In this document: in pieces, positions 5,333-12,455 of the stretch
Layout of the letters: each line of letters begins with the position of its first letter
Position numbering within the stretch: position 1 is the stretch's first letter
Assembly (NCBI GenBank): GCA_031263295.1
Contig: JAISGC010000107.1
Span: 1-22,631, forward strand
Source of the DNA: Rickettsiales bacterium
GTDB taxonomy: Bacteria > Pseudomonadota > Alphaproteobacteria > Rs-D84
Length of the DNA: 22,631 nt
Direction: 5' to 3'
The notes under the pieces: model-generated
What the model saw: only the letters and a program-made list of their open reading frames with translations
What the model was told of the DNA's origin: nothing
Database searches by the model: none
Translations under genes and position numbers: made by a program

Positions 5333-6568
5333 ATGGAGAGGTTCGCTTTGATTTTCGCCGCCTGCTTGACCGCGCTTTGCGCGAGCGCGGCCGATGCGCG
5401 GCGCTTTATAATTTCCGGCGAAGACATCGCCGCGGCCGCCGATTCTTTCATAAAAACCGGCGGGAGCCTTTACGAAAAGATTCTTGAAAAATCCGCCGAA
5501 GAACCGGCGCCGCCGGTCCAAACTCCGGCCGAAACGCCTCCTCCGCAAACAACCACAACAACCGCCCAAACAGAAACGCCGCCGCCAACCGCTGCGCCGA
5601 CGGCGCAGCCCGCTCCGGCACCGGCGGCTGTTATCTCATGCCCGGAAAACTCCGTTCCGTTCGCCGACTGCAAAGAGCGAAGCAAGTACGATCGGCTGGT
5701 GTTATCATGGGGCAACGGAAACCCCAGAGATGCCTGTCCAACGGCCGGATGCAGATGCAACAACGGCTACAAAATAACCAATGATGGAAAATGCGTCAAC
5801 CAGTATCATCCGAACGGGCCGTATCCCGGCCAGATTGAATGCGCCAATTCAAACAAGGCGGAAAGATATGACGGCGAGATAAAAAGATGCATGTGTTCCA
5901 ACAACAGAATGTTAGACCCGGATACTAATGAGTGCTACGACTGGTGGTGGCGCGACGGCAAAATCAAGCTTATCGGCTTGCAGCAATCTGCAACCCCGGC
6001 CAAAACACCCTGCTCCGCCGCCACGGAATTGTCAGGCGGCACCGCTTGGAGCGCAACTTGCCGCGACGGGTTCATAGAATGCGAACTGAGGGAATATTAC
6101 AAAAACAAAACCGGACCGGCGTATGAGTTTACCTGGGATGCAAACAGCAGGAAATGTAAAAGTGTGGCGGAGCGCGAGTGCGAATCGAAAGGCCTTTTAT
6201 GGAACACATCGGACTATTACTGCCTCGATCACGCAAACGATCGGGAAGATTGTCTAAAACAGGGCGCGAAATGGGAAGCGCTGCCGGGCGGCGGAAATAA
6301 ATGCACATGCAAAATCGGAAAAAACTATGCGGAATGGTATAGCAAAGGATACGGAGGCTATTCGACAAACTGGAACAATGCCGCTTGCAAATGTGTTTTC
6401 AGAGAAAGCGCATCAAGGGAAACACAGGAAATAATATATAGCAGCGCAGACTATTACCTGTACGCCTCCGAATGCGCTAGCAGCTGGCGTTCACATGATT
6501 TCTGCTTCGGAAATATAATGACGAAAAATAATGTCGTCGATACCGCGACGCCGCTGGCGTGCGAATGA
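5333..6568 (+). CDS. Secreted cysteine-rich protein with Pro/Thr linker
   Basis: 411 residues. Start ATG 5333 has AGGGG nearby and opens a signal peptide (MERFALIFAACLTALCASA, likely cut at ASA or ADA); the in-frame ATG at 5252 lies inside the structured leader and is rejected. Residues 53-102 are a flexible linker of Pro, Thr, Ala and Gln. After it come about two dozen cysteines, with EGF-like spacing such as CRCNNGYKITNDGKCV and CMCSNNRMLDPDTNEC, and CTCKIG later. This suggests a disulphide-rich extracellular or surface protein presented on a spacer. I cannot name a family. The stop codon touches the recG stop codon with no bases between the convergent genes. Transcription comes from a promoter at 5116 through a structured leader. 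Confidence 0.8.
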   Translation: MERFALIFAACLTALCASAADARRFIISGEDIAAAADSFIKTGGSLYEKILEKSAEEPAPPVQTPAETPPPQTTTTTAQTETPPPTAAPTAQPAPAPAAVISCPENSVPFADCKERSKYDRLVLSWGNGNPRDACPTAGCRCNNGYKITNDGKCVNQYHPNGPYPGQIECANSNKAERYDGEIKRCMCSNNRMLDPDTNECYDWWWRDGKIKLIGLQQSATPAKTPCSAATELSGGTAWSATCRDGFIECELREYYKNKTGPAYEFTWDANSRKCKSVAERECESKGLLWNTSDYYCLDHANDREDCLKQGAKWEALPGGGNKCTCKIGKNYAEWYSKGYGGYSTNWNNAACKCVFRESASRETQEIIYSSADYYLYASECASSWRSHDFCFGNIMTKNNVVDTATPLACE

Positions 6569-8692
6569 CTATCCCTTTATAAAATCCACCTTCTCGCTTT
6601 GGCCGAAGATCCACATCAGGTCCCGGGCCTCGTCGGAGACGCTATCGCTTGCGGCCATTTCTTTCGCTTTTTCGACCGCGAACTTGAACAGGTTCTGATG
6701 CTCGCGATAGTCGACGAAGTGATAATCCAGCCAGCCCGATTGCCGGACGCCGAGTATTTCGCCGACACCGCGCATCATCAAATCTTTTTCGGCAATATAG
6801 AATCCGTCCTCCGATTCGCACAAAACCGCCAGGCGCTTTTGCCCGTCCTCGGTAATTCTCGGCCCGTGAAGCAGGATGCAATATGACTGCGCATCGCCGC
6901 GCCCGACCCGCCCGCGGATTTGGTGCAGCGCCGAAAGACCGAATCGCTCGGCGTTCTCGATAACCATAACGACGGCCGCGGGCACATCGATTCCGACCTC
7001 TATAACGGATGTCGCGACCAAGACTTGCAAATCGCCCGACGCGAAATCGGCCATAACCTTATCGCGCTCGGTTTTCGGCATCTGTCCGTGAATCAGCCCG
7101 GCCTTAAAGTGCCGCCGCAACTCGCCGAACCGGGTCTCGACATTCATCATATCGGATTCTTCGGACTCCTCGACCAAGGGGCAGACCCAGAAGGCTTTTT
7201 TTCCTGCCCCCGCTTGCGGGGGCGGGATAGATTCGCTTGGCGACGAGGGTCGCAGACCCTGTCGCCCTAGCGAATCTTGGGTGGGGGCCAGCAAGTATTT
7301 CATCCTTTCGACCAGCGCCGCAATGCGGTCCGTCGGCAAGGCGGTGGTTATTATGGGCAGGCGGCCCGCTGGCTTTTCATTGATAATCGAAATATCCATA
7401 TCGCCGTAAATGGTCATCGAAAGCGTCCGCGGAATCGGCGTCGCGGAGAGCGCCAGAATATCGACATCACTGCCCTTCGCGGCCATCAAAGCCCGCTGCG
7501 CCACGCCAAAGCGATGCTGCTCGTCAATTACAGCGAGCGAGAGGTTTTTGTATTCGACATCGTCCTGAAACAACGCGTGCGTCCCGATTGCAATTTTCGT
7601 CCGGCCCGATTTTAACGATACCAGTTTCTCGTGGCGGCCTGTCCCCTTGTCCCGTCCGGTCAGAATATCGCAAACGATGCCGAGCTCATCGCACATAGGT
7701 TTGATTTTCGCAAAATGCTGCTGCGCCAGGGCGTCGGTCGGCGCGAGCAAAACGCTCTGACCGCCGAAATCCAAGGACCAGAGCGCGGCTATCAATGCGA
7801 CTATCGTCTTACCCGATCCGACATCGCCCTGAACCAATCGCATCATCGGTCGGGCCCCGGCCATATCGTTTTTAATTTCTTCAATCGTCCGCTTTTGCGA
7901 CGCGGTCAGTTCGAAAGGCAGGCGCAATTTGTCCGAAAAGTTCGCAACGCGCGTCTTCGCTGGGCGCGCCGCCTGCCCCTGGTCCCTATTCTTTCGCGTC
8001 GTCGCAATCGCAAGCTGCGATGCGAAAAGTTCGTCATACGCCAACCTCTGAATGGTCTCGTTGGACGGCGCCAGGTCGTCGTCCGATTCGGCGTAATGCG
8101 CCGCCTTTAATAAATCGATAATCGGCATTTCCGCATTCGCAATCAACGGGCTCGCGAAAATCTGGTCGCGCACGCTCGCCATAATTTTCTGCGTCAGTCC
8201 CGCGCCCAATGGATAAATCGCCTGCAATGAAGGAATCCGCGCCGCAGTCGCCAAGGGCTCTATAAAATCGGGATGCGTTATCGTGAACCTTTCGCCGAAC
8301 GGCTCCAATTTCCCCGACACCATCCGCCAATCCCCGACCGGCAATTTTTCCAGCCAATAGTCCAAATATGTCTGGCCGAAAAATTGGATGACCACCTGCC
8401 CGCCCAGTTTGTCGTATCCGAAAACCTGCGTCGGCGCCCAGCGGCCGGACTTCAATTTCACGCCCTTTTTAATCTGCCGGATTTCGAGCGGAATCGTTAT
8501 GATGTCGCCCGCGGTCGCGTCCAGAACCGATTCGACCGGCGGCCGCGATTTGACGGCCCGCGGAATGTGAAGCAGAAAATCCAAGATGCGCCGGCCGCCC
8601 AGGAACTCGTCGAAGCGCCCGGCCAAAACCGGCCCCACGCCCTTGACGAATTGCAAGTCGGTTTTAAGAAAATCGTATAGTTCCTGCCTCAT
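6569..8692 (-). CDS. recG: ATP-dependent DNA helicase RecG
   Basis: 707 residues; remodels stalled forks and branched DNA. I use ATG 8692, which overlaps the mnmE stop as TAATG and follows GGGGAAG, rather than ATG 8707, which has no ribosome binding site. The N-terminal wedge and OB-fold (about residues 10-150) are followed by helicase domain 1 with GDVGSGKT near 289-296, DEQHRFG near 390, and SATPIPRT near 416. Domain 2 has VIEVGIDVP and QIRGRVGRG. Residues about 470-495 are an extra segment encoded by a palindromic DNA insertion just before the conserved AFWVCPLVEESE; related proteins have only a few residues here. The gene is third in a ruvA-mnmE-recG run. Confidence 0.97.
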   Translation of the reverse strand: MRQELYDFLKTDLQFVKGVGPVLAGRFDEFLGGRRILDFLLHIPRAVKSRPPVESVLDATAGDIITIPLEIRQIKKGVKLKSGRWAPTQVFGYDKLGGQVVIQFFGQTYLDYWLEKLPVGDWRMVSGKLEPFGERFTITHPDFIEPLATAARIPSLQAIYPLGAGLTQKIMASVRDQIFASPLIANAEMPIIDLLKAAHYAESDDDLAPSNETIQRLAYDELFASQLAIATTRKNRDQGQAARPAKTRVANFSDKLRLPFELTASQKRTIEEIKNDMAGARPMMRLVQGDVGSGKTIVALIAALWSLDFGGQSVLLAPTDALAQQHFAKIKPMCDELGIVCDILTGRDKGTGRHEKLVSLKSGRTKIAIGTHALFQDDVEYKNLSLAVIDEQHRFGVAQRALMAAKGSDVDILALSATPIPRTLSMTIYGDMDISIINEKPAGRLPIITTALPTDRIAALVERMKYLLAPTQDSLGRQGLRPSSPSESIPPPQAGAGKKAFWVCPLVEESEESDMMNVETRFGELRRHFKAGLIHGQMPKTERDKVMADFASGDLQVLVATSVIEVGIDVPAAVVMVIENAERFGLSALHQIRGRVGRGDAQSYCILLHGPRITEDGQKRLAVLCESEDGFYIAEKDLMMRGVGEILGVRQSGWLDYHFVDYREHQNLFKFAVEKAKEMAASDSVSDEARDLMWIFGQSEKVDFIKG
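7201..7290. repeat. In-frame palindromic insertion in recG
   Basis: Contains CCCCCGCTTGCGGGGG (7208-7223) and a larger nested palindrome from 7229 to 7278: AGATTCGCT / AGCGAATCT outside, GGCGAC / GTCGCC inside, with GGGTCGCAGACCC at the apex. It encodes about 25 residues (SLGRQGLRPSSPSES and flanks) with no homologue in known RecG sequence as I recall it. The frame is kept. Confidence 0.8.
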
Positions 8693-9978
8693 TACTTCCC
8701 CAGACATAATTGCCCGAACACTGAATCGTAAATCTCGTCTGATCCTATGATTCCAAGGATGCGACCGATTTCATCGGCCGCGGCCGCGATGTGTTCGGCT
8801 TGCAAATCGGGGCCTGCGGTCCCCGCCGTCTTTAATTCCGCGACGGCCTGCGACAGGGCGCCCCGCGCCCGTTCGCCGATAACCAAATCCCCCTCCGCAT
8901 CCGCGGCTATTTTTTCGATTCTCGCCCGAATTAAATCAACCAACTCTTTAACGCCCTCGCCTGTTTTAGCTGAAACGCGAATACAGGTGTTCCCCTCCTT
9001 TGGAGGGGTGCCGCCGAAGGCGGCGGGGTGGTGCTTCACTAAATCACATTTATTCACAACAACGATCCCATTGCGGGTTGCGCATTGCTCATTGCTAATT
9101 TTCTCGCAAACTTGCAAAACGACATCCGCATCCGCCATCGCATCGCGCGCGCGCCCGATTCCAATCTTTTCTATCTCGTCCTCCGATTCGCGAAGCCCCG
9201 CCGTATCGGACAACCGCACCAAAAATCCGCCGATGTCCAATTCCGCCGAAACAACATCGCGCGTGGTTCCCGGAATGTCCGAGACTATCGCGCGCGCCGA
9301 CCCCAAAATCGCATTGAACAATGAAGACTTTCCGGCATTGACCGGCCCGGCCAAGACGACGGAAAATCCCGATTCTATTTTGTGCGCCGGGGACGCGAGC
9401 GCCGCGCCAATCGCCATCGATAATTTTTCAATCCCGCCCGCAATTTGCGCATCGATGTCCGCGGGCAAATCGTCCGACGGATAATCCATCCGCGCCGCCG
9501 CCAGCGCGGACAATCGAACCATATCGTCGCGCCACTTCATATAGACTTCGGAATCCGCGCCGGTCATAGCGGACAAGGCGCGCGCGCGCTGCTTTTCGGT
9601 CCGCGCGTCGATAAGCGCCCGCATAGAATCAATTTCGACCAAGTCCATCTTGCCGTTGTCGAACGCTCGCCTGGCGAACTCGCCCCGCTCGGCCATCCGA
9701 AATCCGAAGCCGCGCAGCCTGTCAAATATCGCCGCGACGACCGCCTGCCCGCCATGGCAATAAAGCTCCAAAACATCCTCGCCCGTAAAGCTCTTCGGCG
9801 CGGGAAACCAAACGGCGACCAAATTATCTATGTTATAAAAATTGCGAAGCGTCGCGACCCGCGGCTCCAACCCGTCGCCCGCCGCCAATTGCGCATCCGG
9901 CCCCGACACCCGAATAACCGCGACCCCGGCCTTTCCCGCGCCGGAAGACAATGCAAAGATAGTATCGCTTGCGCTCAT
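8692..9978 (-). CDS. mnmE: tRNA modification GTPase MnmE
   Basis: 428 residues; with MnmG it installs the aminomethyl-type group on wobble uridine 34 of certain tRNAs. N-terminal folate-binding domain starts DTIFALSSGAGKAGVAVIRV; the helical domain follows; the inserted G domain has GPVNAGKSS (about 212-220), DIPGTTRD, DTAGL and NKCD (about 309-312); the C-terminus ends CLGK, the family's catalytic cysteine motif. I start at ATG 9978, which matches family N-termini, though its ribosome binding site is weak. A longer frame from 10041 would add the hydrophobic FIYSLFIILYSL from a repeat arm. Two repeat-derived segments sit in the G domain: SNEQCATRN before, and HHPAAFGGTPPKEGNT after, the NKCD motif. 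It lies 78 bases after ruvA and overlaps recG. Confidence 0.97.
   Translation of the reverse strand: MSASDTIFALSSGAGKAGVAVIRVSGPDAQLAAGDGLEPRVATLRNFYNIDNLVAVWFPAPKSFTGEDVLELYCHGGQAVVAAIFDRLRGFGFRMAERGEFARRAFDNGKMDLVEIDSMRALIDARTEKQRARALSAMTGADSEVYMKWRDDMVRLSALAAARMDYPSDDLPADIDAQIAGGIEKLSMAIGAALASPAHKIESGFSVVLAGPVNAGKSSLFNAILGSARAIVSDIPGTTRDVVSAELDIGGFLVRLSDTAGLRESEDEIEKIGIGRARDAMADADVVLQVCEKISNEQCATRNGIVVVNKCDLVKHHPAAFGGTPPKEGNTCIRVSAKTGEGVKELVDLIRARIEKIAADAEGDLVIGERARGALSQAVAELKTAGTAGPDLQAEHIAAAADEIGRILGIIGSDEIYDSVFGQLCLGK
8987..9033. repeat. P1 palindromic element, copy 4, in frame inside mnmE
   Basis: Exact common form: GTGTTCCCCTCC, TTTGGAGGGG, TGCCGCCGAAGGCGGC, GGGGTGGTG. Read on the minus strand it gives HHPAAFGGTPPKEGNT, 16 codons, in the loop between the G4 motif NKCD and the G5 motif SAK. 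The intergenic copy at 2974-3022 is nearly the same, so this is an inserted element rather than native sequence. Confidence 0.9.
9077..9098. repeat. Heptamer repeat trace inside mnmE
   Basis: GTTGCGC, ATTGCTC, ATTGCTA: the same heptamer family as 1599-1708. On the minus strand it encodes SNEQCATRN, a few residues before the beta strand leading to NKCD. It is in frame. Confidence 0.7.
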
Positions 9979-9985
9979 GACTTTT

Positions 9986-10060
9986 AATGAATAAAGAATA
10001 ATGAATAAAGAATAAATAAATGCGGGCGTGCCAAAACGCATATATTTATTCTTTATTCAT
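9986..10060. repeat. Inverted heptamer repeat between ruvA and mnmE
   Basis: AT-rich heptamers TGAATAA and AGAATAA repeat in 9986-10018. Bases 10001-10018 are perfectly complementary to 10043-10060 (18 bp), with a 24-base loop. The right arm contains the ruvA stop codon. As at 1599-1708, the array starts at the end of the upstream gene and reaches towards the start of the next. It could pause or terminate transcription or stabilise the ruvA end. Confidence 0.85.
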
Positions 10061-10629
10061 TTTTTCGCTCCTATTTCCTTCAACGCCTTTGTAATCAAGG
10101 ACTGGGCGGTATCGTCCTCGGCGGCCAGCCCCTGCACCAGCTCCACGCAGTCGGCGCGACGGTATCCCAAGGTTTCGAGCGCCGACAACGCGTCTTGAAC
10201 CGCATCGTCTCCGCCGCCGCCAGACAAAACCGCCTCCACATTGCCGCGCAATTCGACTATGATTTTCTCGGCGACTTTCTTTCCGACGCCCGGCGCCTCG
10301 GTCAGGGTCTTGATGTCGCCGGTGGCGATTGCCGCGCGCAAGACCTCGCTCTTGAATGTCCCCATAATCGCGAGCGCGACTTTCGCGCCGACGCCGGAAA
10401 CCCCGATAAGTTTGCCGAATAACTCCTGGTCATTGATTGTCTCGAAGCCGACCAGAATTATCGCATCCTCGCGCACGATTGTTTCAATCCATAAAGAGGT
10501 CTCCGCGCCCTCGCGCAGGCGCCCCAGAACATTCGCGGCCAATAAAACCTTAAAGCCGACCCCGTTCGCCATAATTATGGCGTAATTTCCGCCGATAAAA
10601 TCCACCCCGCCTTGCAATTTGCCAAACAT
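10057..10629 (-). CDS. ruvA: Holliday junction DNA helicase subunit RuvA
   Basis: 190 residues. RuvA tetramers hold the Holliday junction for the RuvB motor. Start ATG 10629 follows AAGGAT and gives the family N-terminus MFGKLQGGVDFIGGNYAIIMANGVGFKV (beta-barrel domain I, shown here only as a description). Domain II has paired helix-hairpin-helix motifs: LIGVSGVGAKVALAI (about 76-90) and LTEAPGVGKKVAEKII (about 111-126). Domain III is the C-terminal RuvB-binding part, ending KEIGAKK. The open frame upstream to 11433 is antisense to yebC and is not part of this gene. ruvC is 2.7 kb away and ruvB is not in the window. ruvA starts a run with mnmE and recG and is divergent from yebC across 51 bases. 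Confidence 0.96.
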   Translation of the reverse strand: MFGKLQGGVDFIGGNYAIIMANGVGFKVLLAANVLGRLREGAETSLWIETIVREDAIILVGFETINDQELFGKLIGVSGVGAKVALAIMGTFKSEVLRAAIATGDIKTLTEAPGVGKKVAEKIIVELRGNVEAVLSGGGGDDAVQDALSALETLGYRRADCVELVQGLAAEDDTAQSLITKALKEIGAKK

Positions 10630-10630
10630 A

Positions 10631-10658
10631 TTGCTATCCTTTATTGGTTGATTATAAA
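10631..10658 (+). promoter_or_regulatory. Probable yebC promoter
   Basis: TTGCTA (10631-10636), 16-base spacer, TATAAA (10653-10658), with a start near 10665 and AAAGG before ATG 10681. It lies in the 51-base gap between divergent ruvA and yebC. Confidence 0.5.
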
Positions 10659-10680
10659 CGAAAAGCAAAGGTATATCAAT

Positions 10681-11397
10681 ATGTCTGGACACTCGAAATG
10701 GGCAACAACAAAGCATGCAAAGGCTGCGAAAGACGCGGCGCGATCGGCCAACTTTACCAAGCTCGCGCGCGAAATAACCATGGCGGCCAAACTCGGCGAC
10801 CCGAGCCCGGACAACAACGCGCGGCTCCGCTTGGCCATATTGAACGCGCGGAAATCTTCGATGCCGAACGACAATATAAAGCGCGCGATTGACAAATCCC
10901 AGGGCGCGAACGCCGAGACATTCGACAATCCGCGCTATGAAGGCTACGGCCCGGGCGGGGTTCCTATTATAGTAGAGGCTATGACCGACAACCTCCGCCG
11001 CACGGCCCCGGAAATCAAATCTATATTCGCAAAGAACGGCGGCAACCTCGGCGAAATGGGCAGCGTCGTGTTTATGTTCCGCCAGGTCGGCGCGATTTAC
11101 TATCCGCTTTCGGCCGCGGCGAACGCGGACGCAATGACCGAAATAATTATGGAGGCCGACGCGGACGATCTTTCGGTCGAAGACGACGGATATATAGTTT
11201 ATACGAAACCCGAATCGTTTCCGGCGGTGCAAAAAGCGCTGGAATCGAAACTCGGCGAGCCGGACGAAGCGGGCCTCGAATGGCTGCCAAACAATCCGGT
11301 CGAGGTGGACGACGAGACCGGCGCCAAACTGGAAAAGCTGGTCGATGCCTTGGACGACAACGACGATGTCCAGAAAGTATTTACCGCCGCGGCCTAG
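10681..11397 (+). CDS. yebC: YebC/PmpR-family protein
   Basis: 238 residues. YebC/TACO1-family proteins act in the cytoplasm; some members are described as DNA-binding regulators and others as helping ribosomes through proline stretches. The start at 10681 gives the invariant MSGHSKWATTKHAKAAKDAAR; the earlier in-frame ATG at 10612 lies in the ruvA start region. Other signatures are LAREITMAAKLGDP, NARLRLAILNARKSSMPNDNI, YEGYGPGG, NLGEMGSVVFMF and a C-terminal acidic region. The length is normal. Divergence from ruvA repeats the common linkage of yebC with the ruv genes in many bacteria, which supports the call. A strong terminator follows 13 bases after the stop. Confidence 0.97.
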   Translation: MSGHSKWATTKHAKAAKDAARSANFTKLAREITMAAKLGDPSPDNNARLRLAILNARKSSMPNDNIKRAIDKSQGANAETFDNPRYEGYGPGGVPIIVEAMTDNLRRTAPEIKSIFAKNGGNLGEMGSVVFMFRQVGAIYYPLSAAANADAMTEIIMEADADDLSVEDDGYIVYTKPESFPAVQKALESKLGEPDEAGLEWLPNNPVEVDDETGAKLEKLVDALDDNDDVQKVFTAAA

Positions 11398-11410
11398 GGA
11401 CAGCGCGGTG

Positions 11411-11446
11411 GGGTGCGTTTCGATGAAACGCACCCTTTTTATTTTC
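11411..11446 (+). terminator. Intrinsic terminator of yebC
   Basis: An 11-bp perfect stem GGGTGCGTTTC / GAAACGCACCC with GAT loop, followed by TTTTTATTTT. A second small hairpin GGGGCGAAGCCCC follows at 11450-11462 and may serve the convergent secreted-protein gene. Confidence 0.92.
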
Positions 11447-11509
11447 GATGGGGCGAAGCCCCGGAGAAAATAAAAAGAATCGGCAGACCAGGCAGTGGAA
11501 AATTATTCC

Positions 11510-11986
11510 TCAATCCTTCCCGCCCCTCGTAATCATCTTCTGCATCCAGTTGAACCGCGAACTGTTCGCGCAATACCCGGCGCATTCTCCGGTCGTGGCG
11601 CCCTGCAATCCCGGCAGAGGTATCCAGTTCGATTCGAACGGATATTTTATTTTGCAGAAACATCCGTTTTTTGATTGATCGGTATTCGCTGCAATGGAAT
11701 CGATGGTATTGACATCGTTGAATAGGGCATCATATGCATACACGGATTTCGCTATTCCGTGAAGGCGGATATTGCCGCCGCAAAAATTGTTTATGTTTGT
11801 TTCAGTGGTGGTCTCGACGCCATTGCCAAAAGAGCCGGCCGTGCATCCCGGCCCATTCGCCCACAAACCGGCCGTACTGTTTGCCAGCCACTTGCTGGAT
11901 GGATTCAAGTTCCTGACACACATCTTCGCGGCGTCCGCTCCTTGCATCGCAAGGAACAGAGCGATTGCGCATAACATTTTGTTCAT
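11510..11986 (-). CDS. Small secreted seven-cysteine protein B
   Basis: 158 residues; start ATG 11986, with AGGGAG about 7 bases upstream; the in-frame ATG at 12019 would add residues before the signal peptide and is rejected. The signal peptide is MNKMLCAIALFLAMQGADAA, then KMC. It is a paralogue of the protein at 2475-2930: the mature seven cysteines align (KMC, GC, FC, CFC, CAGYC) together with FGNG, GIAKxVYA, CxCKxxxP and WI. The central and C-terminal parts have diverged strongly, while the upstream regulatory block is far better conserved than the protein. No family recognised. The function is unknown; the shared scaffold with fast-changing surface would suit a secreted factor. Confidence 0.8.
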   Translation of the reverse strand: MNKMLCAIALFLAMQGADAAKMCVRNLNPSSKWLANSTAGLWANGPGCTAGSFGNGVETTTETNINNFCGGNIRLHGIAKSVYAYDALFNDVNTIDSIAANTDQSKNGCFCKIKYPFESNWIPLPGLQGATTGECAGYCANSSRFNWMQKMITRGGKD

Positions 11987-12019
11987 TTTTTTCTCCCTGT
12001 TTTGATTGCCGGAAAGCAA

Positions 12020-12099
12020 GCGGTCGGGCGGGTTGATAAATCATATTAGGAATGACTCCGTTCGGATTTCTCGCGAACGGCCCCCCGACCATAGCAGGG
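12020..12099 (-). promoter_or_regulatory. Antisense target and conserved hairpin leader, copy 2
   Basis: In transcript order: a CCCTG / CGGGG hairpin (12082-12099), the CCGTTCG / CGAACGG hairpin (12059-12081), then segment 12050-12020, complementary to the small RNA segment 12235-12206. It ends 33 bases before the secreted-protein ATG, close enough to affect ribosome binding. The frame MVGGPFARNPNGVIP is kept from copy 1. Confidence 0.75.
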
Positions 12100-12102
12100 A
12101 AA

Positions 12103-12144
12103 TCTGGCGTAAGCCCGGCGTAGCCGAAGGCGAAGCCAGAGCAT
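12103..12144. repeat. Palindromic insertion between small RNA terminator and target
   Basis: Arms TCTGGC and GCCAGA enclose GCCCGGCGTAGCCGAAGGC. The first cassette has only eight bases here (TTTTGCGC), so this hairpin is an addition specific to copy 2. CCCGGCGT also occurs next to the serS 3' end (3655). Confidence 0.6.
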
Positions 12145-12167
12145 AAAAAAACACTGCCGCGGCAGTG
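12145..12167 (-). terminator. Intrinsic terminator of small RNA copy 2
   Basis: Minus strand stem CACTGCC / GGCAGTG with loop GC or a shorter stem with a 4-base loop, then seven U. It is about 90 bases from the predicted RNA start, as in copy 1. Confidence 0.88.
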
Positions 12168-12253
12168 AGAGTTTATGCGCGGATAACGGCGGAAAAAGCC
12201 CGCCGCCTAATATGGGATTATCACATCCCGAACGCAGCTTCCCGGCTGGTTCG
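12145..12253 (-). ncRNA. C4-like antisense small RNA, copy 2 (~109 nt)
   Basis: Same plan as 3239-3348. Hairpins: CAGC-CGGGAA-GCTG, GGGAT-GTGATA-ATCCC, GGCGG / CCGCC with a U-rich loop, then the terminator. Segment 12235-12206 (minus strand) pairs with leader 12050-12020: 9 positions with one mismatch, 6 bp, and 9 bp (CATATTAGG / CCTAATATG in RNA sense). The bases of the helices differ from copy 1 while pairing is kept. Identity as a C4/CI-type RNA is inferred from architecture. Confidence 0.78.
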
Positions 12254-12259
12254 CCAATT

Positions 12260-12288
12260 ATTATAATTGATAGAGATTTTTTTGTAAA
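12260..12288 (-). promoter_or_regulatory. Promoter of small RNA copy 2
   Basis: Minus strand TTTACA (12288-12283), 17-base spacer, TATAAT (12265-12260): near-consensus sigma70 type. Start expected near 12253, directly before GCGAACCAGCCGGGAAGC, the conserved first bases of the RNA. Confidence 0.88.
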
Positions 12289-12318
12289 GGGATTAAACGC
12301 GACGGGCGCGATGCGCGG

Positions 12319-12383
12319 TTTTCCCCTCCTTTGGAGGGGTGGCCGCCGAAGGGTCGCAGACCCGAAGGCGGCCGGGGTGGTGG
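12319..12383. repeat. P1 palindromic element, copy 5, with nested palindrome
   Basis: CCCCTCCTTTGGAGGGG, then GCCGCC / GGCGGC stem whose GAA loop is split by GGGTCGCAGACCC, then CGGGGTGGTGG. The extra 13-base palindrome is absent from copies 1, 2 and 4. It lies between the small RNA promoter and the tRNA promoter. Confidence 0.85.
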
Positions 12384-12417
12384 CGAAGACGGGCACTGCG
12401 CCGGATAAACGCCCCGC

Positions 12418-12446
12418 TTGATTTTTCAGCATTGCCAAACTATAAT
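12418..12446 (+). promoter_or_regulatory. Promoter of tRNA-Thr
   Basis: TTGATT (12418-12423), 17-base spacer, TATAAT (12441-12446), ending 9 bases before the mature tRNA 5' end. Confidence 0.8.
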
Positions 12447-12455
12447 GCAACCCGC

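Noticed and set aside
6566..6571. Possible assembly error where the stop codons of the secreted protein gene and recG touch.
   Set aside because: Both proteins end naturally and both frames are intact, so a zero-base convergent junction is plausible.
10630..11433. Upstream extension of the ruvA frame (another 268 codons).
   Set aside because: It runs antisense through all of yebC, and the RuvA family N-terminus begins at 10629 with a ribosome binding site.
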